Positions 1 to 11,189 of a stretch of 64,000 bases of DNA are shown one piece after another. Below the pieces are notes generated by a model that had not been told where the DNA came from, ran no database searches, and saw only the letters and a list, made by a program, of their open reading frames with translations. Source of the stretch: Symsagittifera roscoffensis. Its lineage: Eukaryota; Xenacoelomorpha; Acoela; Convolutidae. How positions within the stretch are numbered: position 1 is the stretch's first letter; each line of letters begins with the position of its first letter. The stretch covers positions 69,784,223-69,848,222 of the forward strand of contig NC_087062.1 of assembly GCF_963678635.1 (NCBI RefSeq), read 5' to 3'. Position numbers and translations under genes: made by a program.

Positions 1-690
1 TCGTTTTTTATTGTTTGGATTGTCCTCTCAACCAAACCACATCCACGATGGTCCCCCACCGGACAAAACTTTTGTTCGATGTTATTTTCTACACAGAATT
101 TTTTCATCGCTTTACCCTTGAATCCCGAGAATTGGTCTGTTTTTACCGATTCCGGATTTCCGTGAGTATCGATGTATGCGCGCAAAAAATTATTGTAGAT
201 TCCCCCCCCCCCCCGTTGATTTCGTAATCTTTACAGAAGGAAACTTCGAGTAACTGTCAATCGCTATTAACAAATAGATTTTCTTTCCCTTACCATCTTC
301 TAAAGGACTCGCGTAATCTAGTTGGACCTCTTGTCCGGGCTGCGATAGCAGCGGCAGAGGTTGGGAGGAGATTTTAGGGATAGTATACTTTGCGTTCTTA
401 CCATAGCGTGTGCATTTTCGACACACTTCGGCGAGGTTTGCGATATCTTTATGTATGTGAGGCCAACACAGATAGTTCGACATATCGAGCATGGCCTCTT
501 GCCCCGGATGGCCTCTGTGAATCCTCTTCATCACCGTCGGTCGGAGTTGTGCTGGAACTGTTAGGCGTTTGTTGACCAGGATGCAGTCGTCTACAACAAA
601 TAATTGGTTCCATAATGGGTTCGTATACGCGCCCATTAATTCCAAACCTGCTCGGTCATTTCTCTCTATCACGCGGCATAAACGATCCAT
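1..690 (-). pseudogene. integrase fragment of element A
   Basis: The 166-residue open part (690 to 190) carries the H-x3-H / C-x2-C zinc-binding module and the first catalytic Asp in a context typical of Gypsy integrases. A run of 13 C at 202-214 shifts the frame. On the other side of it, from about 200 to 1 on the minus strand, the reading continues with the second catalytic Asp (TDQ context) and the Glu (GLVER context). The core is therefore present but split over two frames. The C-terminal part is outside the window. Confidence 0.8.
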
Positions 691-1365
691 TCATACATCT
701 TCCGAGATGAGTTCGGCCAGCAAGGTTTTATCGAATAGCTTAGGCAGACTGAAAGTCCCTGAGTTGCCCAGGTCTTCTAGCGTTTCGTCCAGTTTGTTTC
801 GACTTTTGTTTATCCTTTTTGTTGTTGTGATTACATTCACGTCATGGCTGTTGTCATCATCCTCTGCGGTTAGGTCAATTTTGATGATGGGTTTCACAAT
901 TGGGTTTGACAAATTTCATGACCTCGTGCTGCTGATGAGCATTTGTGTTGCCGCCTCCAGTTCTCTAATGTTTCCCGTATATTCCTTTTCTTGGCTGACT
1001 AAGTCCCAGATTGAAAGCAAGTTCTTAGTTTCAATGGTATCCTTGTTCCACGTTACTGCTCGTGCAGCGTAGTCGTCGTCGTCTAAGCTATCTGATCCCG
1101 ATCTATCTAACGCTCCCCTCCTGATCCTGCATGTTCTGTGAAAGGTTGTCTCCGTTACTTCCTCCTCCGTTATTTTTTCAACATCATCCTGCGTCATGCA
1201 GTCTTCAATCCGTACTATCTTCTTCTTCGACTTTCCGCTCTCCATCTCTTCTGTGTTGAAATTTTCTTTTTGAATGGAATTAACCGGCTGAATTGTATTC
1301 GTGAGATTGACTAAAGTGTTTCCTTTCAACGCATCATTCGCAGTTGAAATTCGTGAACCGAACAT
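691..1365 (-). pseudogene. RNase H-integrase linker of element A
   Basis: Two consecutive minus-strand reading frames (1365-916 and 912-691) are separated by a single stop. They are acidic, rich in Asp, Glu, Ser and Thr, and contain no domain I recognise. They sit exactly between RNase H and integrase. Element C has a comparable acidic and basic stretch after RNase H (31081-31843), so this region looks like a family-specific spacer. No function is assigned. Confidence 0.5.
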
Positions 1366-1413
1366 GATCTCGTTCCGGTCGAGCTTTGTTCGCTTTTGGA
1401 CTTTTTGGTTGCT

Positions 1414-2400
1414 CTAGCAACCGTGCCTGGATTTCATCGCCTTATTGTCAATATTCTGTTGCTTAGAATATTCTAGAAGCTTTTCATTCTGAACTGGTGA
1501 ATTTGTATCATTCAGCCTACTGTACAAACAGTCGAGTGCCTTATGAATGCATTCAATTGATATAACTACAACAATTTCATCTAGTTTTGATTCCAGCCAG
1601 GGCTCTCCGGTCGGTTCTCGGGATAGATAATCCACAATACCCCTATCCCTACCAGGAATATGTGTGATTTTAATTTGGTATGGTAATAATCTATCCACCC
1701 ATCGTGTTAATCTTGATTGGTAGGTCTTATTAGAACGATTTTCTTCTAAAGCAGATGTTAGCGCTTTATGGTCGGTAACTATTACAAATTTTTTCCCCAT
1801 TAAGTAATGTTTGAAACGATCAACTGCCCATACAACCGCCAATAATTCCAGCTCGTTAGTGGAATATTTTTTTTCTTGATTATTCAAATAGCGGGAAGCA
1901 AATGCAATTTGTCCCCAACCCACTATGCCTTGCATCACATTTCACTCGTGTTTCTTTAGCTGGGTCAAAGCGGTTTAGCTTGGCTATATTTGCTACCGCC
2001 TTTTTAATGTCATCGAATATTACTGTATAATCGGGGCCCCATTCAAATTTTTTGACAAGAACTTTTACGTTTTTCTTTTTTCCTTTTCTTTCTCTTGACG
2101 TAATAGTGGTCGCAGCTTATCCATAAGGGTAGCTGCATTCGGGATAAACTTCGAAACGTGGTTTATGCTCCCAAGAAAGACTTGAGTTGTTTTAGTGAAC
2201 GTGGATGCTCCAACATGAGTATGGCTTCTGTTTTTGTGATTTTCGGTGTAACTCCATTTTCCGATCGTTTATGTCCTAACCAATTTACTTCGGTTTTGAA
2301 GAATTCACATTTTGATAGTTTAAGGGATAAGTTTTGTTTATTTAGCTTTAAAAAGACATCTGTTATTAGTTTTTCGTGTTTCGCTTCTGAACCTTTTTAA
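1414..2400 (-). pseudogene. RT connection and RNase H of element A
   Basis: Residues from 1938 to 1414 show the RNase H signature: an FASRYLN-like strand, a YSTNELELLAVVWAV helix with its catalytic Glu, VTDHKAL with the Asp, and the IPGRDRGIVDYLSR end. Between 1939 and 2400 the same strand still reads the connection domain (a KFIPNAATLMDKLRPLL-like segment) in shifted frames. All are typical of Gypsy Pol; the breaks show that it is inactive. Confidence 0.8.
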
Positions 2401-2941
2401 ACTATCAATATATCATTTTTGAAACAGAACGTGTTTTTCGAATTGATCAGTGTACGATCCATTGCTTTTTGAAATTCCGCTGGCATATAAGCCAAACCAT
2501 AGTATCTGGTCAAGAATCGATTTGTGCCAGTTGCCTTCCCCCCTGCTATATTGAAATTGCATTGTTTTGCAGTTTCAGGAGTTAGCTTCAGTTGACTGTA
2601 TAGGTACTTTAAATCCAGCACTGTGAAAAATAAAGTATCTGCTGCTTGTGCAGTCACGATTTGACTGACTCCATCTAGCAAATCGTCTACGTTTAGCATT
2701 TGGTACTTATTTTTGTAATAGGTTTGGCACCTAGCGCCAGTTTGATGGAGTCATCTTTCTTTACAGTAATGACAATGGGGGCTATAAAGCAATCGCTTGT
2801 ACATTTATCTAACCTTTGAATGTGACTCTCCAGCAGTAGTTTGTCAATTTCTTTTTCGACTTTCTCCTGTACATGTATTGGTATTCGCCTCCCCCTTTTC
2901 TGAATTTGGCAGAGAGGGTACTTGAAGGTAGTGTTTACCAC
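2397..2941 (-). pseudogene. reverse transcriptase of element A, broken
   Basis: Two overlapping minus frames (2941-2693 and 2699-2397) cover the fingers and palm of a Gypsy RT: the VKKDDSIKLAL strand, the catalytic Asp in a TVLDLKYLYSQL context, and the FQKAMDRTL helix. The expected Y/F-x-D-D box reads FKND, so one catalytic Asp is lost. With the frame break this is clearly a pseudogene. Confidence 0.8.
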
Positions 2942-3376
2942 ATGGTGTTTCGATCGTCCTTTACGGTCGAACAGGTTTTTTAATTTTGAACGAAACTTTT
3001 CGTTCCATTCATCCGACTGTTCACACGAGAGTACGTCAAATCTAGACTTTTCTTTTGGAGCCGGTTTTTGGGTAGTACTGATACCAACTTTGTTTTGTAA
3101 ATCTAGCCCTAGAACGCACCTCGTCCGCCTTTCTGTGATTAGAAACGTGGTGTCATGAATATCCCAGCAGGCCGAACGTACATTTGCATTCAGTGTGCCC
3201 AGTATTACAATGGGATGTTTGTTATAATCAACAAATTCTGCCGGCAGATTCAGTTGTTCTGAGGGTGTAAATTTTACCTTCCCAGACGAATCGAGGATTT
3301 GTTATGCTACTGCCCAATTCAGGAAAGATATTGGACTTCCTGTATCTACAGTCATGTTGATTATCTGATTATCAAT
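2942..3376 (-). pseudogene. aspartic protease of element A
   Basis: On the minus strand the VDTGSPISF motif, a retropepsin active site (DTG), is encoded at about 3357-3325. An in-frame TAA follows a few codons later (about 3303). Downstream frames still read a retropepsin-like ILGTLNAN stretch and the linker into RT. The short distance from the zinc knuckle at 3377-3703 fits the Gag-PR order. Confidence 0.65.
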
Positions 3377-4058
3377 TCAAACTAGTGCTTTTAATGATTT
3401 CATCCTCTCTGAGGTTTGGTCTCGACGAATATCAAAATTTCGCATTTCGAGTTGTTTGTTGGTATTTCCAACTCTGTTATTTTTTTCCATTTTTTCTTCG
3501 ATATACCTGTTTATCTTGTCCATCTGAGTGTTGTTTTGTTCGATGGACATAATTTCGAATTCTTCGCAAGAAACAAATGTTTGCATTAAATTGCACTCTT
3601 CCTCTGAGCTCTCTCTTGTTTCTGTTATTTCGTTTACCTGTTGTGAATGACACATGCGTGCGAAATGGTTTGGTTTATTGCAGTTCTTGCATTGTTTTCC
3701 CATGACCGCACAGTTTTTTAAATGGCCTTCCGTAAAAAATTTTCCACGCCTATTACACGGCTTCCTGTCTTCCGTGTTATATTTGGCTGTTGCCCTTCTA
3801 TCCGGTTGTTTTCGTCTATTCCTATCCCGATTGAGTTTTTTATTTTTGCTGGTTTCTATTTCCTACTGCCAAAATCGGTTCCTGTTTTACCTTTATTTGC
3901 GAATTTGATTGCGATATTGTTTGTGCAGTACCTAATGTCGATTTCTGAAATGCTCGTGTTGTTTGCATACTTTGATCAATTTTTAATGCACGTTTTAACA
4001 CCTCATCGGGCGGCAATGTTTCGAACGTAAGTGTGTCTTGCAACGCAGGGCGCCTCAT
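3377..4058 (-). pseudogene. Gag C-terminal part and nucleocapsid of element A
   Basis: The 108-residue frame 3703-3377 begins with a perfect CCHC zinc knuckle (CKNCNKPNHFARMC, C-x2-C-x4-H-x4-C). The frame 4058-3840 resembles the end of a capsid (an ETLPPDEVLKRALKIDQ segment) followed by a linker. The matching part of element C (28121-28546) has the same kind of capsid-end helix and linker. The frames are disconnected, so no Gag can be made. Confidence 0.7.
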
Positions 4059-4179
4059 CTTGGAAATGAAAAGATCTCATACTAGTTCATCCTCCAAATT
4101 TTCCAGTGCCGAGTTCGCTGCTTGCGCAGTTAACGCGCCATGAAACGCCTCCAACGATTCCCCGACTTCTTTTGATCTA

Positions 4180-4611
4180 TTAATCAGCTTGTAAGGTCGT
4201 AAGTAATACTCTGGCATTTTTCGAAAGTAACCTTCGCCAACCTGACCATTTCCTTAAGTTCCAGTTTGGAAATTTCAACGTGGGGATACTTTGAAAAAAT
4301 TGTTTTTTTCCTTCCGTTCCCAACGCAATAAACAGCCTTGACACTAGACGTTTTTGCACCTCTTTGTAGTAGATATCGTGACCAACCTTTGGTCCTCTTT
4401 CTCGTCTCTCTTCATTTTCCGCTGCTAGGCGATCTCTTAACAGTCTATCCCGTGCCTCTCGTGCTGCTGTCGCAGCAGCGTCTTCAACCGTTCGAGGCGT
4501 TTCCGGACGTGGTTCCGGTTCCTCTATAACAGGATGGGGTTCCTCCAAAAGCACTTCTGGGTTAACGTTTTCCTGTACTGTTACTGCCATCAGGAACTGG
4601 TCGAGGCACAC
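4180..4611 (-). pseudogene. Gag N-terminal fragment of element A
   Basis: This 143-residue minus frame is rich in Glu, Arg and Pro: a Pro/Glu-rich start, then a long charged Arg/Glu helix, then a hydrophobic segment. It lies upstream of the capsid and zinc-knuckle pieces in the correct order. I infer a Gag head domain from position only. Confidence 0.45.
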
Positions 4612-4934
4612 TTCAAATTTCTAAGGTGGGTCTGAGTTCGCTGTGGTCCAGAAGACAGGAATTCACATCTCAGTTCTTTTGTCCTGAGATAGGAATCCTG
4701 CTGGCTGCGCCATGTGATATTCCCAAGCTCTGTCTAACTTTGTTGAGTGTAAAACGTGGATAAAGTATTGTTAAATTTAACTTGCTAACCGATGTTTTAA
4801 CAAGGTTTATCGTAGCTTCGATTGTTACTGATTTTGATACATGAGTACATAACACTGAGTAAATCATTAATACGATTCGAGCACGACCGATGGCCTTGAC
4901 CACGCTTAAATAAAAATAATATAATTATATAACA

Positions 4935-5456
4935 TTAATGTATACGCTTACTGCAGTTGCAATGGCCGTTTAGCTGTCGTTCAAGGTTAGCTACTGCTAA
5001 CGCAGTGCCACTTTCCCCCGAGGACCTATAAAATTTTCTTCGATACATATAAAATTTTAAGGTTAATAACATATCAAGAGTTTTCATCTCAGTTTGTAAT
5101 CCGGTAGGTGTCGAAAGTTTAGTGGACAGTTTTTTTTCTTTTGTTTCTCGCGTAAGATCTAGTGGTACTTTCCACTGTGCTTTCCATGGTCGCGATGTGT
5201 CTAACGCTGAGTATCCGAATTTTCTCCGGAAGAGATGCCGTTCTAGGAGGTTCAGTCTTTTTTCCAATGGCTTGCTCGTGTCCGTTTTCAAGTTCGCAAG
5301 CTTATATCTGTACTGTTCCAGAGCCATCTCATTCAGGTCTGCAATGTCTTTATCTGTACTTATTTGCCGGCAAAACTTTGAAAAACAGGCCAAAAATAGC
5401 GTTTTTAGGCACTTTTTGGAAAATTTCGGCCAAAAAGTTGCGTTTTTTCGGCGCAC
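4935..5456 (-). other. minus-strand open frame upstream of element A Gag, uncertain
   Basis: A 173-residue open frame on the minus strand. Its start (5456-5360) lies in a dispersed repeat that recurs near 36.9 kb, so the first 30 residues are probably not coding. The rest is Leu-, Arg- and Lys-rich with helix-like spacing and could be a further Gag or leader segment of element A. I do not recognise a domain. Confidence 0.25.
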
Positions 5457-5609
5457 GCTCCCCCCTCAAAATTAGTATGGATTGGCGCCAAAGGCGCCAT
5501 TAGAAAAATTTTAAAGTCAGTCAGCCAAAAATGGATATCTCAAATTAGTAGAAAGGGGAACCCTGAGAGGCGTCCGCCCAAACGCTCACCCCCCCTAAAT
5601 CCGCTACTG
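5440..5609. repeat. hAT-like MITE remnant, copy 1
   Basis: The segment ends in CCTAAATCCGCTACTG (5594-5609), whose complement resembles the CAGNGGCGGATTTAGG ends of many non-autonomous hAT elements. Its interior (a GGCGC-rich block and a GTTTTTTCGGCGCACGCTC-like start) recurs at 36871-37066 and partly, in the other orientation, near 16.0-16.3 kb. I could not find a clean 8 bp target duplication here. Confidence 0.5.
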
Positions 5610-6924
5610 ATTCAGCATCCAAAAAATCCAGCAATCCTTTTTTTTGTATAATTTTCAGTTCAGCTCTTTTTCCTCAAACACTCCTTCAACTACAATTTTT
5701 AAATTAAAAAAAGTTCTGTCCACAATATCAGCTTGTTATGAAAATAGGCACGCTGATTAACATTGTAAAACTACTCGCTACACCACAAAACTGATGGTTG
5801 GTGAGGTGGGTGGGACGAAAAAGAGCTTTCCGTTTTTCTGGCACTGACTTCAGCGACCTTATGTGAAGCAACCTTCATCTCTCATTATGAATTAAATTCG
5901 TCAATTTGGAAAAAGAAAAATTACCTCTATATTTGACTGCGCCGGCACTGGCGTCCCTTCGTCTATCTGAAACACGCTAAGCACTATAAAAAATCGGATA
6001 TTTAAGACGGTTAAAATATGCGATCCTCTGGATAATAATGAAAAAAATCAAATTCGATAGACCAGACAAACATGTATTCATAATTTTCATGCACGATGAA
6101 AGACGATTTCAAGACGTCTAGCGATAAAATAAACGGTGTCAAAAATTAAGTCGTAGTCGAGTTCAAAGACAAAACACTTTCCTATGGAATCATAAAATTT
6201 GCGTCGGATACAAAACCTGTTCAACTATGAACATTGGTGAATCCATGTAGTCTGAATAACTTTTAGACATACTTTTTGATTGATTCTTTTTGGAAGATAT
6301 TGACACCAGCTATTTTTCCCGAATGACTTCAATTTTGTTGAATTTTTTCTCTGTATATTTTTCGATCAATGATAACTTTGCCTGTAAAAAAAATTAATGT
6401 CGCCCATAATTTTTTTATAAAAGTTTGAACAGTAAAAAGCTATCATTGATCAAAAGTTATACAAGAAAAAATAGTAAATAAATTCCGGTGACTAGTAAAA
6501 AACACTTGGGGTCAATATGTTCCAATATGAATTAATAAAAAAAATCGAGTCCTAATAAGCAAATAAATAAATAAACTGTCTCTAGGCTCACAAATTTTTT
6601 GTTTAGTAGAAGATACTGATAATAACTATATCATCTTGTGAAGCCTGAGATACGTCTGTAGACCAAATGGTCCGTTTTCAAACGTCTCTAAACATTTATA
6701 TGGTCGAACCGATGTCGATGAACGAACAAGTTTTAATATCCGACGCAAGATTTTATGATAGTATAGACGAGACAACTTATTGTTTTGTATTCGGCTACTA
6801 ATTACATTTTGATACTGTTCTGACAAAAGTGGGGTTAAAGTCGGCTTAATTTGTTAATCTCAAGCTTAAATTCAAGAGTTTTCACTACCATAAGAAGAAA
6901 ATTACAGACTTCGCATAGTGCATA
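5610..6924. other. no gene seen
   Basis: AT-rich DNA with many short homopolymer runs and scattered stops. Nothing beyond short chance reading frames was found. It lies just downstream of the minus-strand gene that ends at 6925. Confidence 0.5.
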
Positions 6925-7023
6925 TTACTTTCTTTTTTCCAACATCCGTTTGTGGTGGGATATCTCCATCTCCAAAAACTCACCACCAATGACTGTTGAT
7001 GAAACAGCAGGCTTAACAATTTT
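6925..7023 (-). CDS. terminal exon of minus-strand putative secreted-protein gene
   Basis: Read on the minus strand, an AAATTTCAG acceptor is followed at once by 32 codons and a TAA (6927-6925). The exon is phase 0, which agrees with the phase-0 end of the exon at 8006-8104. The encoded tail is charged and ends in a Lys/Arg-rich EKRK. It is too short and lacks a Met start, so a simple ORF scan misses it. Its assignment to the same gene as 8006-8104 and 8912-9072 rests on strand, phase and splice sites, not on homology. Confidence 0.55.
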   Translation of the reverse strand, partial: KIVKPAVSSTVIGGEFLEMEISHHKRMLEKRK

Positions 7024-7059
7024 CTGAAATTTTGAAATCAAATTGAAATTTTTGAGTTT

Positions 7060-7560
7060 TTGAGCAAGTAAAGAAAGCAAGCAGGCTTATATACGCCATG
7101 AAATTGTTTTTCCAAGTGAACTGTTTTTAGAATTGTTAACGCCACTTTTTTCAAAAGAAAACCTTAAATTCATAATAATTTCTACAAGAAAAATGGAAAA
7201 AAAATTTAGATATTTTTTGAACTGTTTTTCTAGCCATTTTTAGAGAAAAACTGTTTCACAATTTGGCTAACTTACTCTGGCAGTCAAATATGCCTTAATT
7301 GTAGGCTTTGGTCAGATCTTTTTTCTGGGTGCCGGACATCAAGCCGACGGGACTTCAAGCCGAATCGTAAAATTAGGGACTTCAAGCCGACTAGTTCCTT
7401 ATAAAGTCGTGAAATATGATTAATTTAAAAAAATTTTTGAAATCAATTTGAAAAAAAAAACAAGACAAAACATTTCATGTATTGTTTCAAGAATACGGTC
7501 GGAAGATTGTGCTACTTGCCCAGCAACTTGCTATCCTTGTTAAGTTTTTGCGTATTTTAC
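7060..7560. repeat. dispersed repeat, copy 1 (with 18330-18720)
   Basis: The text around GCAGGCTTATATACGCC, followed some 400 bp later by TGTGCTACTTGCCCAGCAAC, has a diverged partner in the same order at 18330-18720. The second motif recurs at about 61640-61690 in the Rho-GEF intron. It is an old interspersed repeat of unknown class. Confidence 0.4.
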
Positions 7561-8005
7561 TGATTCAGTTTGAGTAACAAATAACTAATTAGAGAGAACT
7601 TTTCAGTTTTAGCACTTTCAGTGTAATATATCTTTTCTCCATTAAATGCATTCTAACATGAAGGCCTTCTCGCTCAAAGTCCTTTTCAAACATTTTCAAT
7701 CCAACTTCTCATTTCTTACTAACTTACCTTGTAATTGATACTTATGTAATAAAAAATTTTTTGTTTTATCTGCTATTAAAAATGGTGATGAACATTGATG
7801 CAGATTACTACTAAACCTGGATGATTAATGCAATTTGCAGATTAAAACTACCTGAAATTTTATGCAAATCGAGAGATCGCTCTAAGTCCTTTTTATTCGC
7901 TTTTTGAATTAGTTTAATCCCTTGTAATTGATATTCATGTATAATTGATATTGATTTTGTTGTGTTTTATACGATCCAATAAACCTTGATGCAGATTAAT
8001 ACTAC

Positions 8006-8104
8006 CTGAATGAGAAAGAAAGCAGTAAGAGCCCCTATCCTAGGCTTGAACAAATCTTCATCAGCAAGTTTATGAAAGTCCTTGGGGTCCACAACTCGGT
8101 ACAA
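8006..8104 (-). CDS. internal exon of minus-strand putative secreted-protein gene
   Basis: On the minus strand a long T run ending in TTTCAG (acceptor) is followed by 99 bases, exactly 33 open codons, then CAG and the donor GTAGTATTAATC. Both ends are phase 0, so it joins in frame to the terminal exon at 7023 and to the exon ending at 8912. The residues (a YRVVDPKDFHKLADEDLF segment, then a hydrophobic stretch) look like a soluble folded domain. I do not recognise a family. Confidence 0.65.
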
Positions 8105-8106
8105 CT

Positions 8107-8911
8107 GAAAAAAAAAACAGATTCTCGAAATTGAAGACTAAAAGCTTTTTTACGAAATAACCAATTTAAATACTTAATAAACTAATAAACCATTTGTAAA
8201 GGCGACAGACCTCTTAAATTCAACTATTTCTTTTCACGAGGTAATCCATTGTCGACCAGACAATGCTAATGAATTAAAGGCGGGGAGATGGTGCCAAAAA
8301 ACATATCAAATTAATCATCAATTAGTCACTTCCATGGTTGGTTTTTTGACTTTGTGTAAAAAGAGCACTTGTTAGCGGTGGTGTTAAAATAAGAATGAGA
8401 GTTCCAATCCCATGATAAAGAAACGAGGCATCCCCCATCTTTATCAGAGCCCAGTTAACATAGCCATGAAAAACTTTGGACCTCCTACCAGGAACTTGAA
8501 AAGTCCAGGGCAGGAGCCATTTAGAAACCCTGCCAGGAACTCTAAGATTTAATTTTGAAAGCAGCCGCGTTTTTAAACTGCAATTCTCATTATAGATAAT
8601 CGACCAGGATACATCAAATTGATTGACTAGGAAGTAAATATTGAGACATCCAAGTGATTGATTAGGAAATTAAAATTTCTGGAAAGACAGGCCTGGACTA
8701 TGCGCAATAGGGCTGATAAGTGCTGCGTGTATGCCAGAACTGAGATAAGAAGTGGCCATTGGGAGAGAAATTAAGCTACTTTTTGCCACTTGGTGCAAAG
8801 TACCAAAAACTCTAATGAATTCAACTTCGACTTTTCAGACGTGCAATTTGGTTATCAACTAAAAAGTGTATTGTTGAACAAAATCAACTCTAAAAATTCG
8901 TCTACTCGTAC
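8107..8911. other. intron of minus-strand gene
   Basis: Between the exon pieces at 8104 and 8912 I see only AT-rich sequence with no convincing motif. Confidence 0.45.
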
Positions 8912-9072
8912 CGCAGGATTATCTTTTTTTGCCCAGTTTCGAGCCTTTGTGAAGTGTTCCATCGTCATTCCCCACATTCCGGTTCCGTTCTCTGGTAGAA
9001 GAGTGATATTTCGCCCGAAGTCGAATGTGTATGCGATTCGGTAGAGCAAGAAGTTGTGACTAAAATCAGCAG
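8912..9072 (-). CDS. internal exon of minus-strand putative secreted-protein gene
   Basis: On the minus strand CCACAACAG (acceptor) precedes 161 coding bases that end at CCTGCG before the donor GTACGAGT. The frame is open throughout (53 codons plus a 2-base start) and its end phase 0 matches the next exon. The residues include an N-glycosylation-type site (NIT), a GTGMWGMT segment and an aromatic YRIAYTFDFG strand. The Gly-Met-Trp-Gly pattern recalls lysozyme-like or lytic-transglycosylase folds, but this is only a hint. The exon before it must end in phase 1, which the 17.2 kb exon does not, so an exon between them is probably unrecognised. Confidence 0.6.
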
Positions 9073-9527
9073 CTGTTGTGGTATTTCAGTAAATTTATCA
9101 GTTGTTTTTGTAAGAGTAAAAAAATTATTGTATGTACGCCGAAGCAGCTATTGGTTCGCCAACCGGAGTTGTAAAAACATAGTGTCAAACTCGGTTGAAA
9201 TTACGCTAAAAAGGCTGAAGATTTGAGCGGTTGGAGCAAATTTAAGCAATTTGTGACTAGTATATCAGTTTTAGTGATTTAAATATAGAGATTTTGGATG
9301 TTTTCGAAACTTCAAACTTAAAAAAAAACGCGTTGAAGGTTTTTCAAATAAAACGTTAAAACTAATCGTTTTAAATTAACAGGTCTTGTCTGACCTTGGG
9401 TACTGTTTTGCGATCTTTTTCGGAGTGTTGACTAGTTGAGTCATTACATAACTTGGCGCAGTCATCTATAAACGAAAATGGCTCGAGGACAGTTCCTTCA
9501 TTCTGACAATGGGAATATTGGAGAGAT

Positions 9528-9743
9528 ATGTTTCAGTTAGCACTGACTGACAGAGAAAACATCGAGACTCTTTTAAATCCGTTGAAATTCTTGAAACCGG
9601 AAAAACTACAGATAGAAGTAGAACAACAAAACAAATCAACTACAACAAAATCAGAACGTCTAGCCAAAAATCTAGAGGAGAAAAAACGAGTCGAGAGAAA
9701 GTGGAAACGAGAGAATCAAATTAGAGACGAATACTTGCAATAA
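9528..9743 (+). other. short charged open frame, uncertain
   Basis: A 71-codon plus-strand frame rich in Glu, Lys and Arg that would form a helix or coiled coil, lying within the presumed large intron of the minus-strand gene. The codon texture differs from the surrounding AT-rich DNA. No splice sites or domain support it; it could be a fragment of a mobile element. Confidence 0.25.
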
Positions 9744-11189
9744 AATGGACAACGAAAAAACTGGCAAGCAAATCTTCTCAAAGATCTCTCTCGCATTAGC
9801 CAACAAAAGAAAGCTTCCATTTTCTCATAATTTCTCTTGGGTTATCATCCTTCGGATTATAATAGCGGAATTTTGACATTACCGCAATCAAACATTCGTC
9901 AGTAAGCATTCATCAGAAATTGTTACCTTTCGAGCATTCATCAGAAGGCATTACCTCAATTCAGCATTCATAGAACATTCATCAGCCGAACGTTACTTTC
10001 CAATGCCACAATTCTCCTTAAAAATGCCGCAGGGAAAGAGAAAGTTCGAAACTCTGGGTTGCGTTAGCAGAGATGGTCGAGTAATGAGACAATTCCAGTG
10101 GAAAAAAAAGATTAGTGTATCTTATTTCGCGATATCTTCATAAACAACATGAAAAAAAAGATATTCAATGGAAACTTTAATCAAAAACATTACGACTTAA
10201 TAAAGACATATGTAGCTTTGACAGGCGAAAATTGACTCTGTAATGAAATGATTTTATGCTGAACGTAATAACTCTGTAAAAAAAGCATAGAAACTTTCAA
10301 AAAAATTAGCCCAAGTTAGCTGACGAAGTGTGACATACCTCATTTCAAATTCTTGCTAGAAAATAATTAATCACCGATTGTTTTTCCAGAAAAAGATGCT
10401 CTCTGTAAACCGTGTAAATGAATGACAGTTCATTTCACCATAATTGCAAATCCAGAAGGAAACTGGTAAATTTTTTCGAGTGTCAAGAAACTGAAAAACA
10501 ACGACTTTTCAAACTGTCACATGAACATGTGAGAAAAACATTGAAGTATCACATGAACATTGAAGTATCTCAAAAATCCTTCCACAAAATGTCTTTACAA
10601 TTTTTAGGGAATCTAGGAAACCGAAACTTATCAGCCGAAAAAAAACTAAAAAAAAACTTGAGAAAATCATTCCTAGATCCTGGACTTAGCTAACTGCAAC
10701 ATGAAAGCCTACTTCTTCATTAAACGTTGTAAGCATTGTTATTCCATTGTGAATTGCAAAAAAAAAGTTTTTAAAAAAAGTATAAAATTTTTTCATTTTT
10801 CCCCTACACTTTCAACGTTTTTTTAAAAATATTTTTGTCAGGATCACTAACAGTAAAAATTGAAATTACATATAAAAATTAAGGAACAAAAAGAGCAATC
10901 AGTTTATTTTCACAGAAAATTCTGGAAGCGCAGAAAGTACGAGGATAAAAACACGACAGAAAGCCATTGCCGAAACCAAATTCCATCTGGTTAAGTAGCG
11001 GTGAGTAAGCAACCGCATATTCATACTCGTCAGAATGCAGACAAACGCTATATTAACCAATCAGCATCGAGATGAGAACCGCACTCTGACCCCCTTCTCA
11101 TGTAAAAAAAACCACCAGAGTCTCACAAGATTCATGCAGATTACATTTCTTGCGCCCGCACTGTGTTAGAATCCTATGAAAAGTTTCAC

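Larger units (their letters stand above)
1..4920 (-). mobile_element. Ty3/Gypsy LTR retrotransposon A, decayed, cut by window edge
   Basis: Read on the minus strand, the order is Gag, CCHC zinc knuckle, aspartic protease, reverse transcriptase, RNase H, linker and integrase, which is the Ty3/Gypsy order. Every domain is broken by stops or frame changes, so the copy is dead. Elements B (22.5-26.9 kb) and C (27-32 kb) match it closely in RT and flanking residues and belong to the same family. The 3' LTR lies outside the window and I could not define the 5' LTR, so the right boundary (about 4920) is approximate. Confidence 0.85.
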